In this document: positions 1 to 5,664 of the stretch, one piece after another
Layout: every line of letters starts with the position of its first letter
Numbering within the stretch: the first letter of the stretch is position 1
Source: JACPJP01 sp964650285
Lineage (GTDB): Archaea; Nanobdellota; Nanobdellia; Woesearchaeales; GW2011-AR4
Length of the DNA: 7,754 nucleotides
Assembly (NCBI GenBank): GCA_964650285.1
Contig: CAZYSP010000024.1
Location: 1-7,754, forward strand
Reading direction: 5' to 3'
Notes under the pieces: generated by a model
Seen by the model: the letters and a program-made list of their open reading frames with translations, nothing else
What the model was told of the DNA's origin: nothing
The model's database searches: none
Program-made: the position numbers and the translations under genes

Positions 1-2
1 CT

Positions 3-56
3 ATCCTTTTTGCTGTGAGAGAGAAGGAGAAAGAAATATACTATCTTCTCAATTGA
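3..56 (+). CDS. C-terminal tail of an upstream operon gene (partial)
   Basis: An open frame enters from the left edge and encodes 17 residues ending ...EKEKEIYYLLN before a TGA at 54-56, five bases before the pop5 ATG. The tight spacing and shared direction fit the last residues of the preceding operon gene. In many archaea that position in the exosome superoperon is held by Rnp3 (Rpp30, another RNase P protein), so that is the positional guess; 17 residues are too few to recognise it. Another frame also runs through this stretch (the one continuous with pop5), so the coding claim is tentative. Confidence 0.4.
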   Translation: MLFAVREKEKEIYYLLN

Positions 57-61
57 TTACA

Positions 62-430
62 ATGGTTAAAACAAAAATAAAACCATTATTACCAAGTTTA
101 AGGGAAAAGAAAAGGTACTTGGCTTTTGAAGTCATATCCGGGCATAGATTTAATGATACATTTCATGTCAATAAAGCAATTTTGGATGCAGCAAACAGTT
201 TTTTGGGCAATTTAGGAATGGCAAAGGCCGGAATTTTACCAATAAATGACAAATGGAATGAAACCTTGCAAAGAGGAATCATGAGAGTGAACAACAAGCA
301 TGTTGATGAGCTAAAAGCATCATTGGTTTTTGTAAAAAATATAGAAGGAAAAGAAGCGATTGTAAAAAGCGTAGGCGCTTCAGGTATTTTGAGAAAAGCG
401 CAGCAAAAGTATTTAAATAAGGCATCATAA
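62..430 (+). CDS. rnp2: Ribonuclease P protein component 2 (Pop5)
   Basis: Archaeal Pop5, one of the protein subunits of the RNase P ribonucleoprotein that removes 5' leaders from pre-tRNA; in the family it pairs with Rpp30. With the ATG at 62 the protein has 122 residues, a normal size. The family signature is clear: PSLREKKRYLAFEVIS at residues 11-26 forms the first strand, a helix follows around 36-55 (AANSFLGNLGMAKAG), then RGIMRVNNKHVDELKASL at 71-88 and the C-terminal VKSVGASGILRKAQQKYL. An in-frame TTG at 53 would add three residues and overlap the preceding stop as TTGA; I prefer the ATG because homologues start just before the LREKKRY motif, but no strong ribosome-binding site decides it. 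It is the first complete gene of the operon and ends 11 bases before psmA. Confidence 0.95.
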   Translation: MVKTKIKPLLPSLREKKRYLAFEVISGHRFNDTFHVNKAILDAANSFLGNLGMAKAGILPINDKWNETLQRGIMRVNNKHVDELKASLVFVKNIEGKEAIVKSVGASGILRKAQQKYLNKAS

Positions 431-441
431 ACTAAAACAAA

Positions 442-1200
442 ATGGCAAAAGCAGAAAATATGCAACCAATGCATCAAATGATGGGTTATGACAGGGCTAT
501 AACCATGTTTAGTCCTGACGGAAGATTGCTGCAGGTAGAATATGCAAAGAAGACCGTACGACAAGGATCTACTGCTATAGCGATGGTATGTTCTAATGGT
601 ATATTGTTTGTTACAGACAAAAGGGTAATTGACAGCTTAGTGGTGCCAGAGGCTGTTGAGAAAATATGGCAGATAGACGAGCATATTGGCGCAACTGCAT
701 CCGGAATTTTATCTGATGCCCGCGTCCTTATAGAGCGCGCACAACTAAAAGCACAACAGCACAGAATTACTTTTGATTCATCAATCGACACGCTGACAAT
801 AGTAAAAGATATTTGTGATTTAAAGCAGGTTTGCACTCAGAGTGGAGGTCTAAGACCTTTTGGTGTCTCTGTTTTAGTTGCCGGAATTGATGACCACACA
901 CCAAAACTTTATGAAACAGACCCAACAGGAATATTCTTCCAGTATATGGCAACAGTTATTGGTGAAGGCGAGGTTGAGGTTGAGGAAATTCTGCATAAAG
1001 AGTATAATAAAGATTTAACAATAGAGGAAGGACTTAAACTGTCATTAAAAGCCCTGAAGAAAATCTTGGGTGATAATTTTAAAATTGAAAGAATAGACGC
1101 AGCTTACATTAAAACTGATGAAAAAAAATTCAAAAAGTTTTCTAAGGAAAAAATAGAAAAGACTGCTGCAGATATTAAGGATATAAAGAAGAAAAAATAA
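442..1200 (+). CDS. psmA: 20S proteasome subunit alpha
   Basis: Alpha subunit of the archaeal 20S proteasome, forming the gated outer rings to which the PAN/Cdc48-type ATPases dock. The alpha-specific N-terminal block GYDRAITMFSPDGRLLQVEY lies at residues 15-34. The gate residues known from Thermoplasma (Tyr8, Asp9, Pro17, Tyr26) correspond to Y16, D17, P25 and Y34, and the ATPase-docking pocket lysine (Lys66) to K74 in VEKI, all at a constant offset of eight. The Ntn fold follows, with QSGGLRPFGVSVLVAGID at 133-150. The catalytic N-terminal threonine of beta subunits is absent, as expected. The C-terminus is a lysine-rich tail (residues 227-252). The ATG at 442 gives an N-terminus eight residues longer than Thermoplasma; M7 (base 460) is an alternative start. 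Neither start has a clear Shine-Dalgarno. No beta subunit lies in this window. Confidence 0.97.
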   Translation: MAKAENMQPMHQMMGYDRAITMFSPDGRLLQVEYAKKTVRQGSTAIAMVCSNGILFVTDKRVIDSLVVPEAVEKIWQIDEHIGATASGILSDARVLIERAQLKAQQHRITFDSSIDTLTIVKDICDLKQVCTQSGGLRPFGVSVLVAGIDDHTPKLYETDPTGIFFQYMATVIGEGEVEVEEILHKEYNKDLTIEEGLKLSLKALKKILGDNFKIERIDAAYIKTDEKKFKKFSKEKIEKTAADIKDIKKKK

Positions 1201-1201
1201 A

Positions 1202-1214
1202 ACCACAGAGTGGT
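1202..1214 (+). other. Small perfect hairpin just after psmA
   Basis: ACCAC (1202-1206), loop AGA, GTGGT (1210-1214): a perfect five-pair stem starting two bases after the psmA stop codon. It is the only GC-containing stem in the psmA-SBDS gap. It may mark an mRNA processing or 3'-end stabilising site, but a five-pair stem can arise by chance. Confidence 0.3.
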
Positions 1215-1217
1215 GCC

Positions 1218-1240
1218 AAAAATTTACGGAGGAAATTTTT
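1218..1240 (+). promoter_or_regulatory. SBDS ribosome-binding site inside an all-A/U hairpin loop
   Basis: AAAAATTT (1218-1225) and AAATTTTT (1233-1240) are perfect eight-base inverted repeats enclosing the seven-base loop ACGGAGG, so the Shine-Dalgarno GGAGG (1228-1232) would be displayed entirely in the loop. The distance from GGAGG to the ATG at 1245 is 12 bases linearly, rather long, and would shorten effectively if the hairpin forms. GGAGG is one of the clearest ribosome-binding sites in the operon. The base pairing is seen in the sequence; any regulatory role is inference. Confidence 0.5.
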
Positions 1241-1244
1241 AAGC

Positions 1245-1946
1245 ATGGTAACTGTTGATGAAGCAGTTATTGCAAAGTTAAAGACGCACGGCCAGAATTT
1301 TGAGATTTTGGTTGACTGCAATAATGCAATAGCAGTAAGGGAGAACAAGCAAGTTAATATGAAAGATGTTCTTGCCGCTATGAAAATTTTTTCAGATGCA
1401 AAAAAGGGTTTAGAGGCTTCTGAAACAGCCATGAAGCAGATATTCCAGACAGCAGATGCAGAGGAAGTTGCAAAGCAGATAATACTGAAAGGGGACATAC
1501 AGGTAACCTCAGAATACAGAAGCAATTTAAGGGAAAACAAGAGAAAACAAATCATAAACATGATCCACAGGAACGGTGTTGATCCAACAACCCATGCGCC
1601 ACACCCTGTAATCAGAATTGAGAATGCATTGGAAGAGATAAAATTCCATGTTGATGAGTTTGCACCTGTAGAAGAGCAGTTACAGGATGCGTTAAAAAAA
1701 TTAAAGGCAATCATTCCAATAAAGTTCGAGGTCAAGGAAATTGCAGTCAAGATAGGGCCGGAATATGCTGCTAAAGCATACCCAACTGTTAAAAAATACA
1801 GCACTATATTAAGGGAAGAGTGGCAGAACAATGGCTACTGGGTAGCTGTGGTAGAGATGCCAGGTGGTTTAGAAGAGGAATTTTACGAAAAGGTAAACAG
1901 CATCTGCCATGGAGAAGTTGAGGCAAAGGTTTTGAAAACGAAATGA
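1245..1946 (+). CDS. sdo1: Ribosome maturation protein SBDS (Sdo1 homologue)
   Basis: Archaeal SBDS, the orthologue of the Shwachman-Bodian-Diamond protein, which in eukaryotes works with EFL1 to release eIF6 from new 60S subunits. Its 233 residues cover all three domains: the N-terminal FYSH domain (about 1-85, with VDEAVIAKLKTHGQNFEILVD near the start), the helical middle domain (about 88-160) with the hallmark KRKQIINMIHRNGVDP (99-114) and APHPVIRIENALEE (118-131), and the ferredoxin-like C-terminal domain (about 161-233). GDIQVTSE at 83-90 marks the join between domains I and II. The start at 1245 is supported by GGAGG at 1228-1232 and by homologue N-termini. The stop overlaps the rrp4 start by four bases (ATGA), which suggests translational coupling of ribosome maturation and exosome synthesis. 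Confidence 0.96.
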   Translation: MVTVDEAVIAKLKTHGQNFEILVDCNNAIAVRENKQVNMKDVLAAMKIFSDAKKGLEASETAMKQIFQTADAEEVAKQIILKGDIQVTSEYRSNLRENKRKQIINMIHRNGVDPTTHAPHPVIRIENALEEIKFHVDEFAPVEEQLQDALKKLKAIIPIKFEVKEIAVKIGPEYAAKAYPTVKKYSTILREEWQNNGYWVAVVEMPGGLEEEFYEKVNSICHGEVEAKVLKTK

Positions 1947-2635
1947 GCAAAATAAATGTAAAAGATAAGGACATTGTAGTTCCCGGGGAAATATTAGCTG
2001 TAGGAATGGACAGCTTTCCAGGGATTGGGACTTACAGGGAAGGAGAAAACATAATTGCTGCACGGCTTGGATTAGTACAGTTAGATGGAAGAACAATAAA
2101 ACTCATTCCTTTGTCTGGGAGATATATCCCAAAAAAATATGATACAATTATATGCAGAGTTATTGATGTCAATATGAGCGGCTGGCGTTTGGACACTAAC
2201 AGCCCTTACTCAGCTATGCTTTCCATGAAAGAAGCTACTTCACAATTTATTGCCCGCGGTGCAGATCTTACAAAATTCTATGATATAAATGATTGTGTTT
2301 CGTGCAAGATAATAAATGTGACAAGTCAGAAGCTTGTTGATGTGACAATGAAAGGTGAGGGGTTACATAAGCTGAAAGGCGGGAGAATAATCAGTGTTGT
2401 AAGCAATAAAGTTCCTAGGATAGTTGGAAAACAGGGAAGCATGGTTTCAATGATAAAGGATGCAACAAAATGCAACATAACAGTCGGACAAAATGGTCTT
2501 GTTTGGATTAGCGGAAGTCCTGAAGGAGAACTGCTGGCTGTTAACAGCATAAGAAAGATTGAGGAAGAAAGTCACTTAAGTGGTTTAACTGACAGAGTTA
2601 AGGAGTTTTTGGAGAAGAATAAAGTAAAAGCATAA
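1943..2635 (+). CDS. rrp4: Exosome RNA-binding cap subunit Rrp4
   Basis: Rrp4 caps the archaeal exosome ring and threads RNA into the phosphorolytic chamber. The 230 residues show the three expected parts: an N-terminal strand domain (about 8-58, with VVPGEIL at 12-18 and GIGTYREGENIIAARLG at 27-43), an S1 RNA-binding domain (about 63-135, with DTIICRVIDVN and the SPYSAML segment), and a KH domain (about 145-205) carrying the GKQG turn at 162-165 in VPRIVGKQGSMVSMIKDATKC. The start overlaps the SBDS stop by four bases, so translation probably re-initiates here; only a weak AGGT lies upstream. rrp41 follows after 15 bases. The other known cap subunit, Csl4, and its partner DnaG are not in this window. 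Confidence 0.96.
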   Translation: MSKINVKDKDIVVPGEILAVGMDSFPGIGTYREGENIIAARLGLVQLDGRTIKLIPLSGRYIPKKYDTIICRVIDVNMSGWRLDTNSPYSAMLSMKEATSQFIARGADLTKFYDINDCVSCKIINVTSQKLVDVTMKGEGLHKLKGGRIISVVSNKVPRIVGKQGSMVSMIKDATKCNITVGQNGLVWISGSPEGELLAVNSIRKIEEESHLSGLTDRVKEFLEKNKVKA

Positions 2636-2641
2636 TTATTT

Positions 2642-2647
2642 GGTGAT
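2642..2647 (+). promoter_or_regulatory. Ribosome-binding site of rrp41
   Basis: GGTGAT four bases before the ATG at 2651 matches the right half of the archaeal Shine-Dalgarno consensus GGAGGTGAT and fixes the rrp41 start. Confidence 0.6.
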
Positions 2648-2650
2648 AAT

Positions 2651-3364
2651 ATGGCTTACAAAGAAAGACTGGATGGAAGGAAATTTGATGAGGCAAGAAA
2701 GATAGAGGCAAAAGCAGGAGTAATTCCAAATGCAGATGGCTCTGCATACTTTAAGATAGGAAATACATGGGCCTATGCTGCTGTTTACGGTCCCAGAAAT
2801 CTGCATCCAAAATTTTTGCAGAATCCATCAAAAGGAATTTTAAGATGCAATTACAATATGATGCCTTTCTCAAGCACTGGAGAGCGTGTAAGACCTGGCA
2901 GTTCTCGCCGTTCAAAAGAAATTTCTTTAGTAACAGAAAAAGCATTATTGCCAGTATTGGATTTAAATGATTATCCTAACTCTGTAGTTGATGTTTTTAT
3001 TGAACTGCCGCAGACAGAAGCTGGCTCAAGATGTGCAGGCATTTGCGCTGCATCAATCGCTCTTGCAGACGCAGGGTTAGCAATGAAAGACTTAGTTGCA
3101 TCAGTTTCTGTTGGCCGCGTTGACGATAAGCTTGTTGTTGATTTGGATTACCAGGAAGAGGCATATGAAGACTGTCCTGTGGTTGATATACCAATTGCTA
3201 TGATGCCTAACTATGATGAAATTACTTTATTGCAGATGGATGGCGTAATTTCAAAAGATGATTTTAAAAAGGCTCTTGAGATGGGAAAAAAAGTTTTAAA
3301 GGATATTTATGAAGTGCAGAAAAAAGCATTGAAAGATAAATACAAAACTGAAATTAAGAAATAA
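2651..3364 (+). CDS. rrp41: Exosome catalytic subunit Rrp41 (RNase PH family)
   Basis: Catalytic RNase PH-type subunit of the archaeal exosome; with Rrp42 it forms the hexameric ring that degrades RNA 3'->5' with phosphate and can add A-rich tails in the reverse reaction. The 237 residues begin with the family's RLDGRKFDEARKIEAKAGV (6-24). Active-site features are present: the RNA-binding arginines in RPGSSRRSKE (81-90), the phosphate-binding TEAGSR (122-127), and the catalytic aspartate region with D179 in VVDIPIAMMP (177-186), aligned by eye with Asp182 of the Sulfolobus enzyme. The subunit therefore looks active. A lysine-rich helix closes the protein. It sits 15 bases after rrp4 and 14 before its ring partner rrp42, the arrangement normal for the archaeal superoperon. 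Confidence 0.97.
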   Translation: MAYKERLDGRKFDEARKIEAKAGVIPNADGSAYFKIGNTWAYAAVYGPRNLHPKFLQNPSKGILRCNYNMMPFSSTGERVRPGSSRRSKEISLVTEKALLPVLDLNDYPNSVVDVFIELPQTEAGSRCAGICAASIALADAGLAMKDLVASVSVGRVDDKLVVDLDYQEEAYEDCPVVDIPIAMMPNYDEITLLQMDGVISKDDFKKALEMGKKVLKDIYEVQKKALKDKYKTEIKK

Positions 3365-3378
3365 TATGGTGTTTACAA

Positions 3379-4152
3379 ATGAATAATGAATTAAGGGATC
3401 ATGTAATAAAGCTTTTTGAGGCTAATACCAGGCTGGATGGAAGAAAATTAACTGATTACAGGACTGTTAAAGTGGATGTTGATGTTACTAATACTGCAGA
3501 AGGCTCTGCCCGCGTAAGAATAGGAAAGACAGATGTTATGGTAGGTGTAAAAGTAGAGGTTATGGAGCCTTATCCCGATACCCCGGATGCTGGGAGTATA
3601 ATGGTCGGAGCTGAGTTACTGCCGTTATCAAGCCCTGATTTTGAATTAGGACCTCCTGGTCAGGAAGCAATAGAGCTTGCAAGAATTGTTGACCGCGGTA
3701 TTCGTGAAAGCAAATGCATCGATTTCAAAAAATTATGCATAAAGGAAAGGGAAAAAGTATGGATGATAATTATTGATATATGCACAATTAATGATGCTGG
3801 GAACTTATTTGATGCTTCTGCTCTGGCAGCTATCGCAGCATTGAAAAACATGAAGTTTCCAGAATATAAAGATGATGTAATTGATTACAAAAAGAAAACA
3901 AGCAAAGACCTTGAGCTGAAAGATACTCCGCTTTCAGTAACTGTAATCAAGATTGGAGATAAGTTTATTGTTGATCCCAGTTCAGAAGAAGAAAAAGTAA
4001 TTGATGCAAGGCTTACTGTTGCAAGCTTAAGCGACGGAACTTTATGCGCAATGCAGAAAGGCGGAGATTATCCATTAACAGCTGACGATATAATGAAAAT
4101 GGTTGATATTGGACTGGAAAAGGGAAAAGAGCTGAGAAAATTAGTAAAATAA
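3379..4152 (+). CDS. rrp42: Exosome ring subunit Rrp42 (RNase PH family, non-catalytic)
   Basis: Structural partner of Rrp41 in the exosome ring. The 257 residues begin with a helix and the paralogue-typical NTRLDGRKLTDYR (16-28). The Rrp42 signature is visible: PYPDTPDAGSIMVGAELLPL (65-84), DRGIRES (105-111) with CIDFKKLCI, and ICTINDAGNLFDASALAAIAAL (134-155). In this family the phosphorolytic site is lost and Rrp42 helps position Rrp41 and RNA; no TEAGSR-type phosphate loop is present here, in agreement. GGTG at 3368-3371, seven bases before the ATG, serves as ribosome-binding site. The gene is followed after 24 bases by a DUF357 gene, not by the L37Ae/RpoP pair that often follows it in Euryarchaeota. 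Confidence 0.97.
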   Translation: MNNELRDHVIKLFEANTRLDGRKLTDYRTVKVDVDVTNTAEGSARVRIGKTDVMVGVKVEVMEPYPDTPDAGSIMVGAELLPLSSPDFELGPPGQEAIELARIVDRGIRESKCIDFKKLCIKEREKVWMIIIDICTINDAGNLFDASALAAIAALKNMKFPEYKDDVIDYKKKTSKDLELKDTPLSVTVIKIGDKFIVDPSSEEEKVIDARLTVASLSDGTLCAMQKGGDYPLTADDIMKMVDIGLEKGKELRKLVK

Positions 4153-4176
4153 TTAATTAATTCTTGAATAAATAAG

Positions 4177-4440
4177 ATGGATACTTTAACTAACGAAAGA
4201 TTAGAAAGAGAATTCAAAGTAACCAAAAAAACATTAGACAATATAGAAATTAAAATTAATAAAAATAATAAATTATATGATAATGCTTTGCATTTTATTG
4301 ATACTGCAAAAAGATATTATAAAGATGCCAAGTATTTTGAAGACAAAGGTGACAAAGCATCTGCATTTGGAGCCTTAAATTACGCATTTGGCTGGCTGGA
4401 TGCCGGAAAGAATATAGGTTTATTTAAAGGAAAAAAATAA
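4177..4440 (+). CDS. DUF357 family protein
   Basis: An 87-residue, mostly helical protein. The C-terminal half carries the recognisable DUF357 pattern: a helix with AKRYYKDAKYFEDKGDKASAF (about 44-64) and the closing ALNYAFGWLDAGKNIGLF (66-83), where the Y/FGWLDAG...GLF block is the family hallmark. The first 40 residues are a charged, Asn/Lys-rich helix. DUF357 proteins are small archaeal helical proteins with no established function, to my knowledge. The gene follows rrp42 in the same direction after 24 bases without a Shine-Dalgarno or a clear TATA box, so it is probably the last gene of the exosome operon. Its stop lies only 10 bases from the stop of convergent ftsZ. Confidence 0.85.
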   Translation: MDTLTNERLEREFKVTKKTLDNIEIKINKNNKLYDNALHFIDTAKRYYKDAKYFEDKGDKASAFGALNYAFGWLDAGKNIGLFKGKK

Positions 4441-4444
4441 AAAA
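4431..4444 (-). terminator. Probable T-run terminator of ftsZ
   Basis: Read on the minus strand, T6 (4444-4439) and T7 (4437-4431) follow the ftsZ stop within 20 bases. Archaeal RNA polymerase terminates at such runs without needing a hairpin. The run overlaps the end of the DUF357 gene, so the convergent transcripts would overlap. Confidence 0.45.
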
Positions 4445-4450
4445 GTTAAA

Positions 4451-5518
4451 TTAAGCAAAATCAATTCCCAGTTCCTTATTAAACACAACATTTTCTTTTC
4501 TCTCTGTTTTTGCATTCAATTTGCCTAGAATCCACGGGCTATGAACCCCTGTCATTATTGTCATTACAGTAAGCTTTCCCTTCATTTCTTCTGAAACCCT
4601 GGCTCCCCAGATGACATTTGCATCAGAATCAAGGGTTTCTGTAACTAATTCCCCTATTTTGCTTACCTCATCAAGAGTCATATCTGGACCACCTTCAATA
4701 TGAATCAAAGCGCCTGTTGCACCTTTATAGCTTATATCCAACAGGGGATTGCTTAATGCACCTTTAACAGCGTCATCTACCTTATTAGTTGTATCAGAAG
4801 CTCCTACACCAATAGCTGCTACTCCGCCATTTGTCATGATTGCCTTAACATCAGCATAATCCAGATTAACTAAGCTTGGAACAGCGATTGTCTCGACAAT
4901 TCCTCTAATCATAGTTGCTATTAGTTCATTTGCAACTGCAAATGCTTGCTGCACTGGCAAATTTCCAGCAATATTAACCAGACGATTATTGTCTATAACT
5001 ATAACAGTATCAGAAACTTGTCTTAGCTGCTGCAAGCCAAATTCAGCTTTATCTATCCTAGCTCTTTCAATGCTGAAAGGCATTGTTACAGTGCCAATAA
5101 CAATTGAACCAGACTCCTTTACAACTTGTGCAATAAGTGGTGATGCACCAGTTCCTGTACCGCCGCCCATGCCAGCACATATAAATGCCATGTCTGTTGC
5201 TTTTACAGTATCCTTAATATCCTGAATGCTTTCCTGAGCAGCCTCCGCACCTTTATCTGGAAAACCGCCGCAGCCTAAGCCTCTTGTCAGTTCTTTTCCT
5301 ATCAAAACCTTTTTGTCAGAACTTGTAATATCCAAATGCTGTTTATCTGTGTTGCAGGCAACAATTTCAGCTCCTTTAATGCCTTTTTTATAGAGCCAGG
5401 ATACCATGTTGCAGCCAGCCCCGCCTATACCCAGAACTTTAATATTTGCTTGCCCAACCATATTATCATAGTTAATATTTTGTTGATTTTTTACAGCTTC
5501 TTGCACTATAAAATCCAT
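4451..5518 (-). CDS. ftsZ: Cell division GTPase FtsZ
   Basis: Tubulin-like GTPase that polymerises into the division ring. The 355 residues hold the full GTPase core: the nucleotide-binding GIGGAGCNMV at 30-39, NTDKQHL at 56-62, the tubulin signature GGGTGTG at 118-124 within AGMGGGTGTGASP, and the synergy (T7) loop NLDYADVKAIM at 218-228, with N218, D220 and D223 matching E. coli N207, D209 and D212. Both halves of the active site are thus present. The N-terminal extension before the core is about 25 residues; the tail after the core is very short (roughly residues 338-355) and ends LGIDFA. Archaea often have FtsZ1 and FtsZ2; I cannot assign the paralogue safely. The start is fixed by an excellent Shine-Dalgarno. 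It is transcribed alone, convergent with the exosome operon. Confidence 0.97.
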   Translation of the reverse strand: MDFIVQEAVKNQQNINYDNMVGQANIKVLGIGGAGCNMVSWLYKKGIKGAEIVACNTDKQHLDITSSDKKVLIGKELTRGLGCGGFPDKGAEAAQESIQDIKDTVKATDMAFICAGMGGGTGTGASPLIAQVVKESGSIVIGTVTMPFSIERARIDKAEFGLQQLRQVSDTVIVIDNNRLVNIAGNLPVQQAFAVANELIATMIRGIVETIAVPSLVNLDYADVKAIMTNGGVAAIGVGASDTTNKVDDAVKGALSNPLLDISYKGATGALIHIEGGPDMTLDEVSKIGELVTETLDSDANVIWGARVSEEMKGKLTVMTIMTGVHSPWILGKLNAKTERKENVVFNKELGIDFA

Positions 5519-5523
5519 ATCAA

Positions 5524-5531
5524 ATCACCTC
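5524..5531 (-). promoter_or_regulatory. Strong Shine-Dalgarno of ftsZ
   Basis: On the minus strand GAGGTGAT lies five bases before the ftsZ ATG, an almost complete match to the archaeal consensus GGAGGTGAT and the strongest ribosome-binding site of the window. Confidence 0.8.
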
Positions 5532-5584
5532 AATTTTTTCTATAGTTCTACATAAATAAATGTGTTCTAATTACTATTAAAGTG

Positions 5585-5625
5585 ACAGTATATAAATGTT
5601 ATGTTTTTGTATACTAATATACTGT
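5585..5625. repeat. Nine-base inverted repeat across the ftsZ promoter
   Basis: ACAGTATAT (5585-5593) and ATATACTGT (5617-5625) are perfect inverted copies 23 bases apart (centre to centre 32 bases, about three helical turns). One arm covers the ftsZ TATA box; the other ends just before the TATA box of the candidate RNA (5632-5645). This is the geometry of an operator for a dimeric regulator acting on both divergent promoters. The arms are AT-rich, so chance is possible. Confidence 0.4.
5588..5596 (-). promoter_or_regulatory. Probable TATA box of ftsZ
   Basis: Minus-strand TTTATATAC fits the archaeal TATA consensus and would place the transcription start near 5567, giving a leader of about 48 bases that includes the strong Shine-Dalgarno. 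It is overlapped by one arm of a nine-base inverted repeat (5585-5593 / 5617-5625). Confidence 0.45.
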
Positions 5626-5631
5626 TGTAGT

Positions 5632-5645
5632 AAAATATATATATT
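5632..5645 (+). promoter_or_regulatory. TATA box of the candidate RNA gene
   Basis: AAAATATATATATT on the plus strand is a TATA-type element; a start about 25 bases downstream would fall near 5664-5667, directly before the GC-rich structured segment. The surrounding AT-richness weakens the call. Confidence 0.4.
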
Positions 5646-5664
5646 GGGGTATAATTAGGCTTTA

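Noticed and set aside
163..564. Minus-strand open frames within pop5/psmA (also 486-836, 1175-1831, 2326-2550)
   Set aside because: They are antisense shadows of well-supported genes, with Cys/Phe/Ser-rich translations and no family features.
4151..4162. AT palindrome TTAATTAATT between rrp42 and the DUF357 gene
   Set aside because: Pure A/T and short; expected by chance in this composition.
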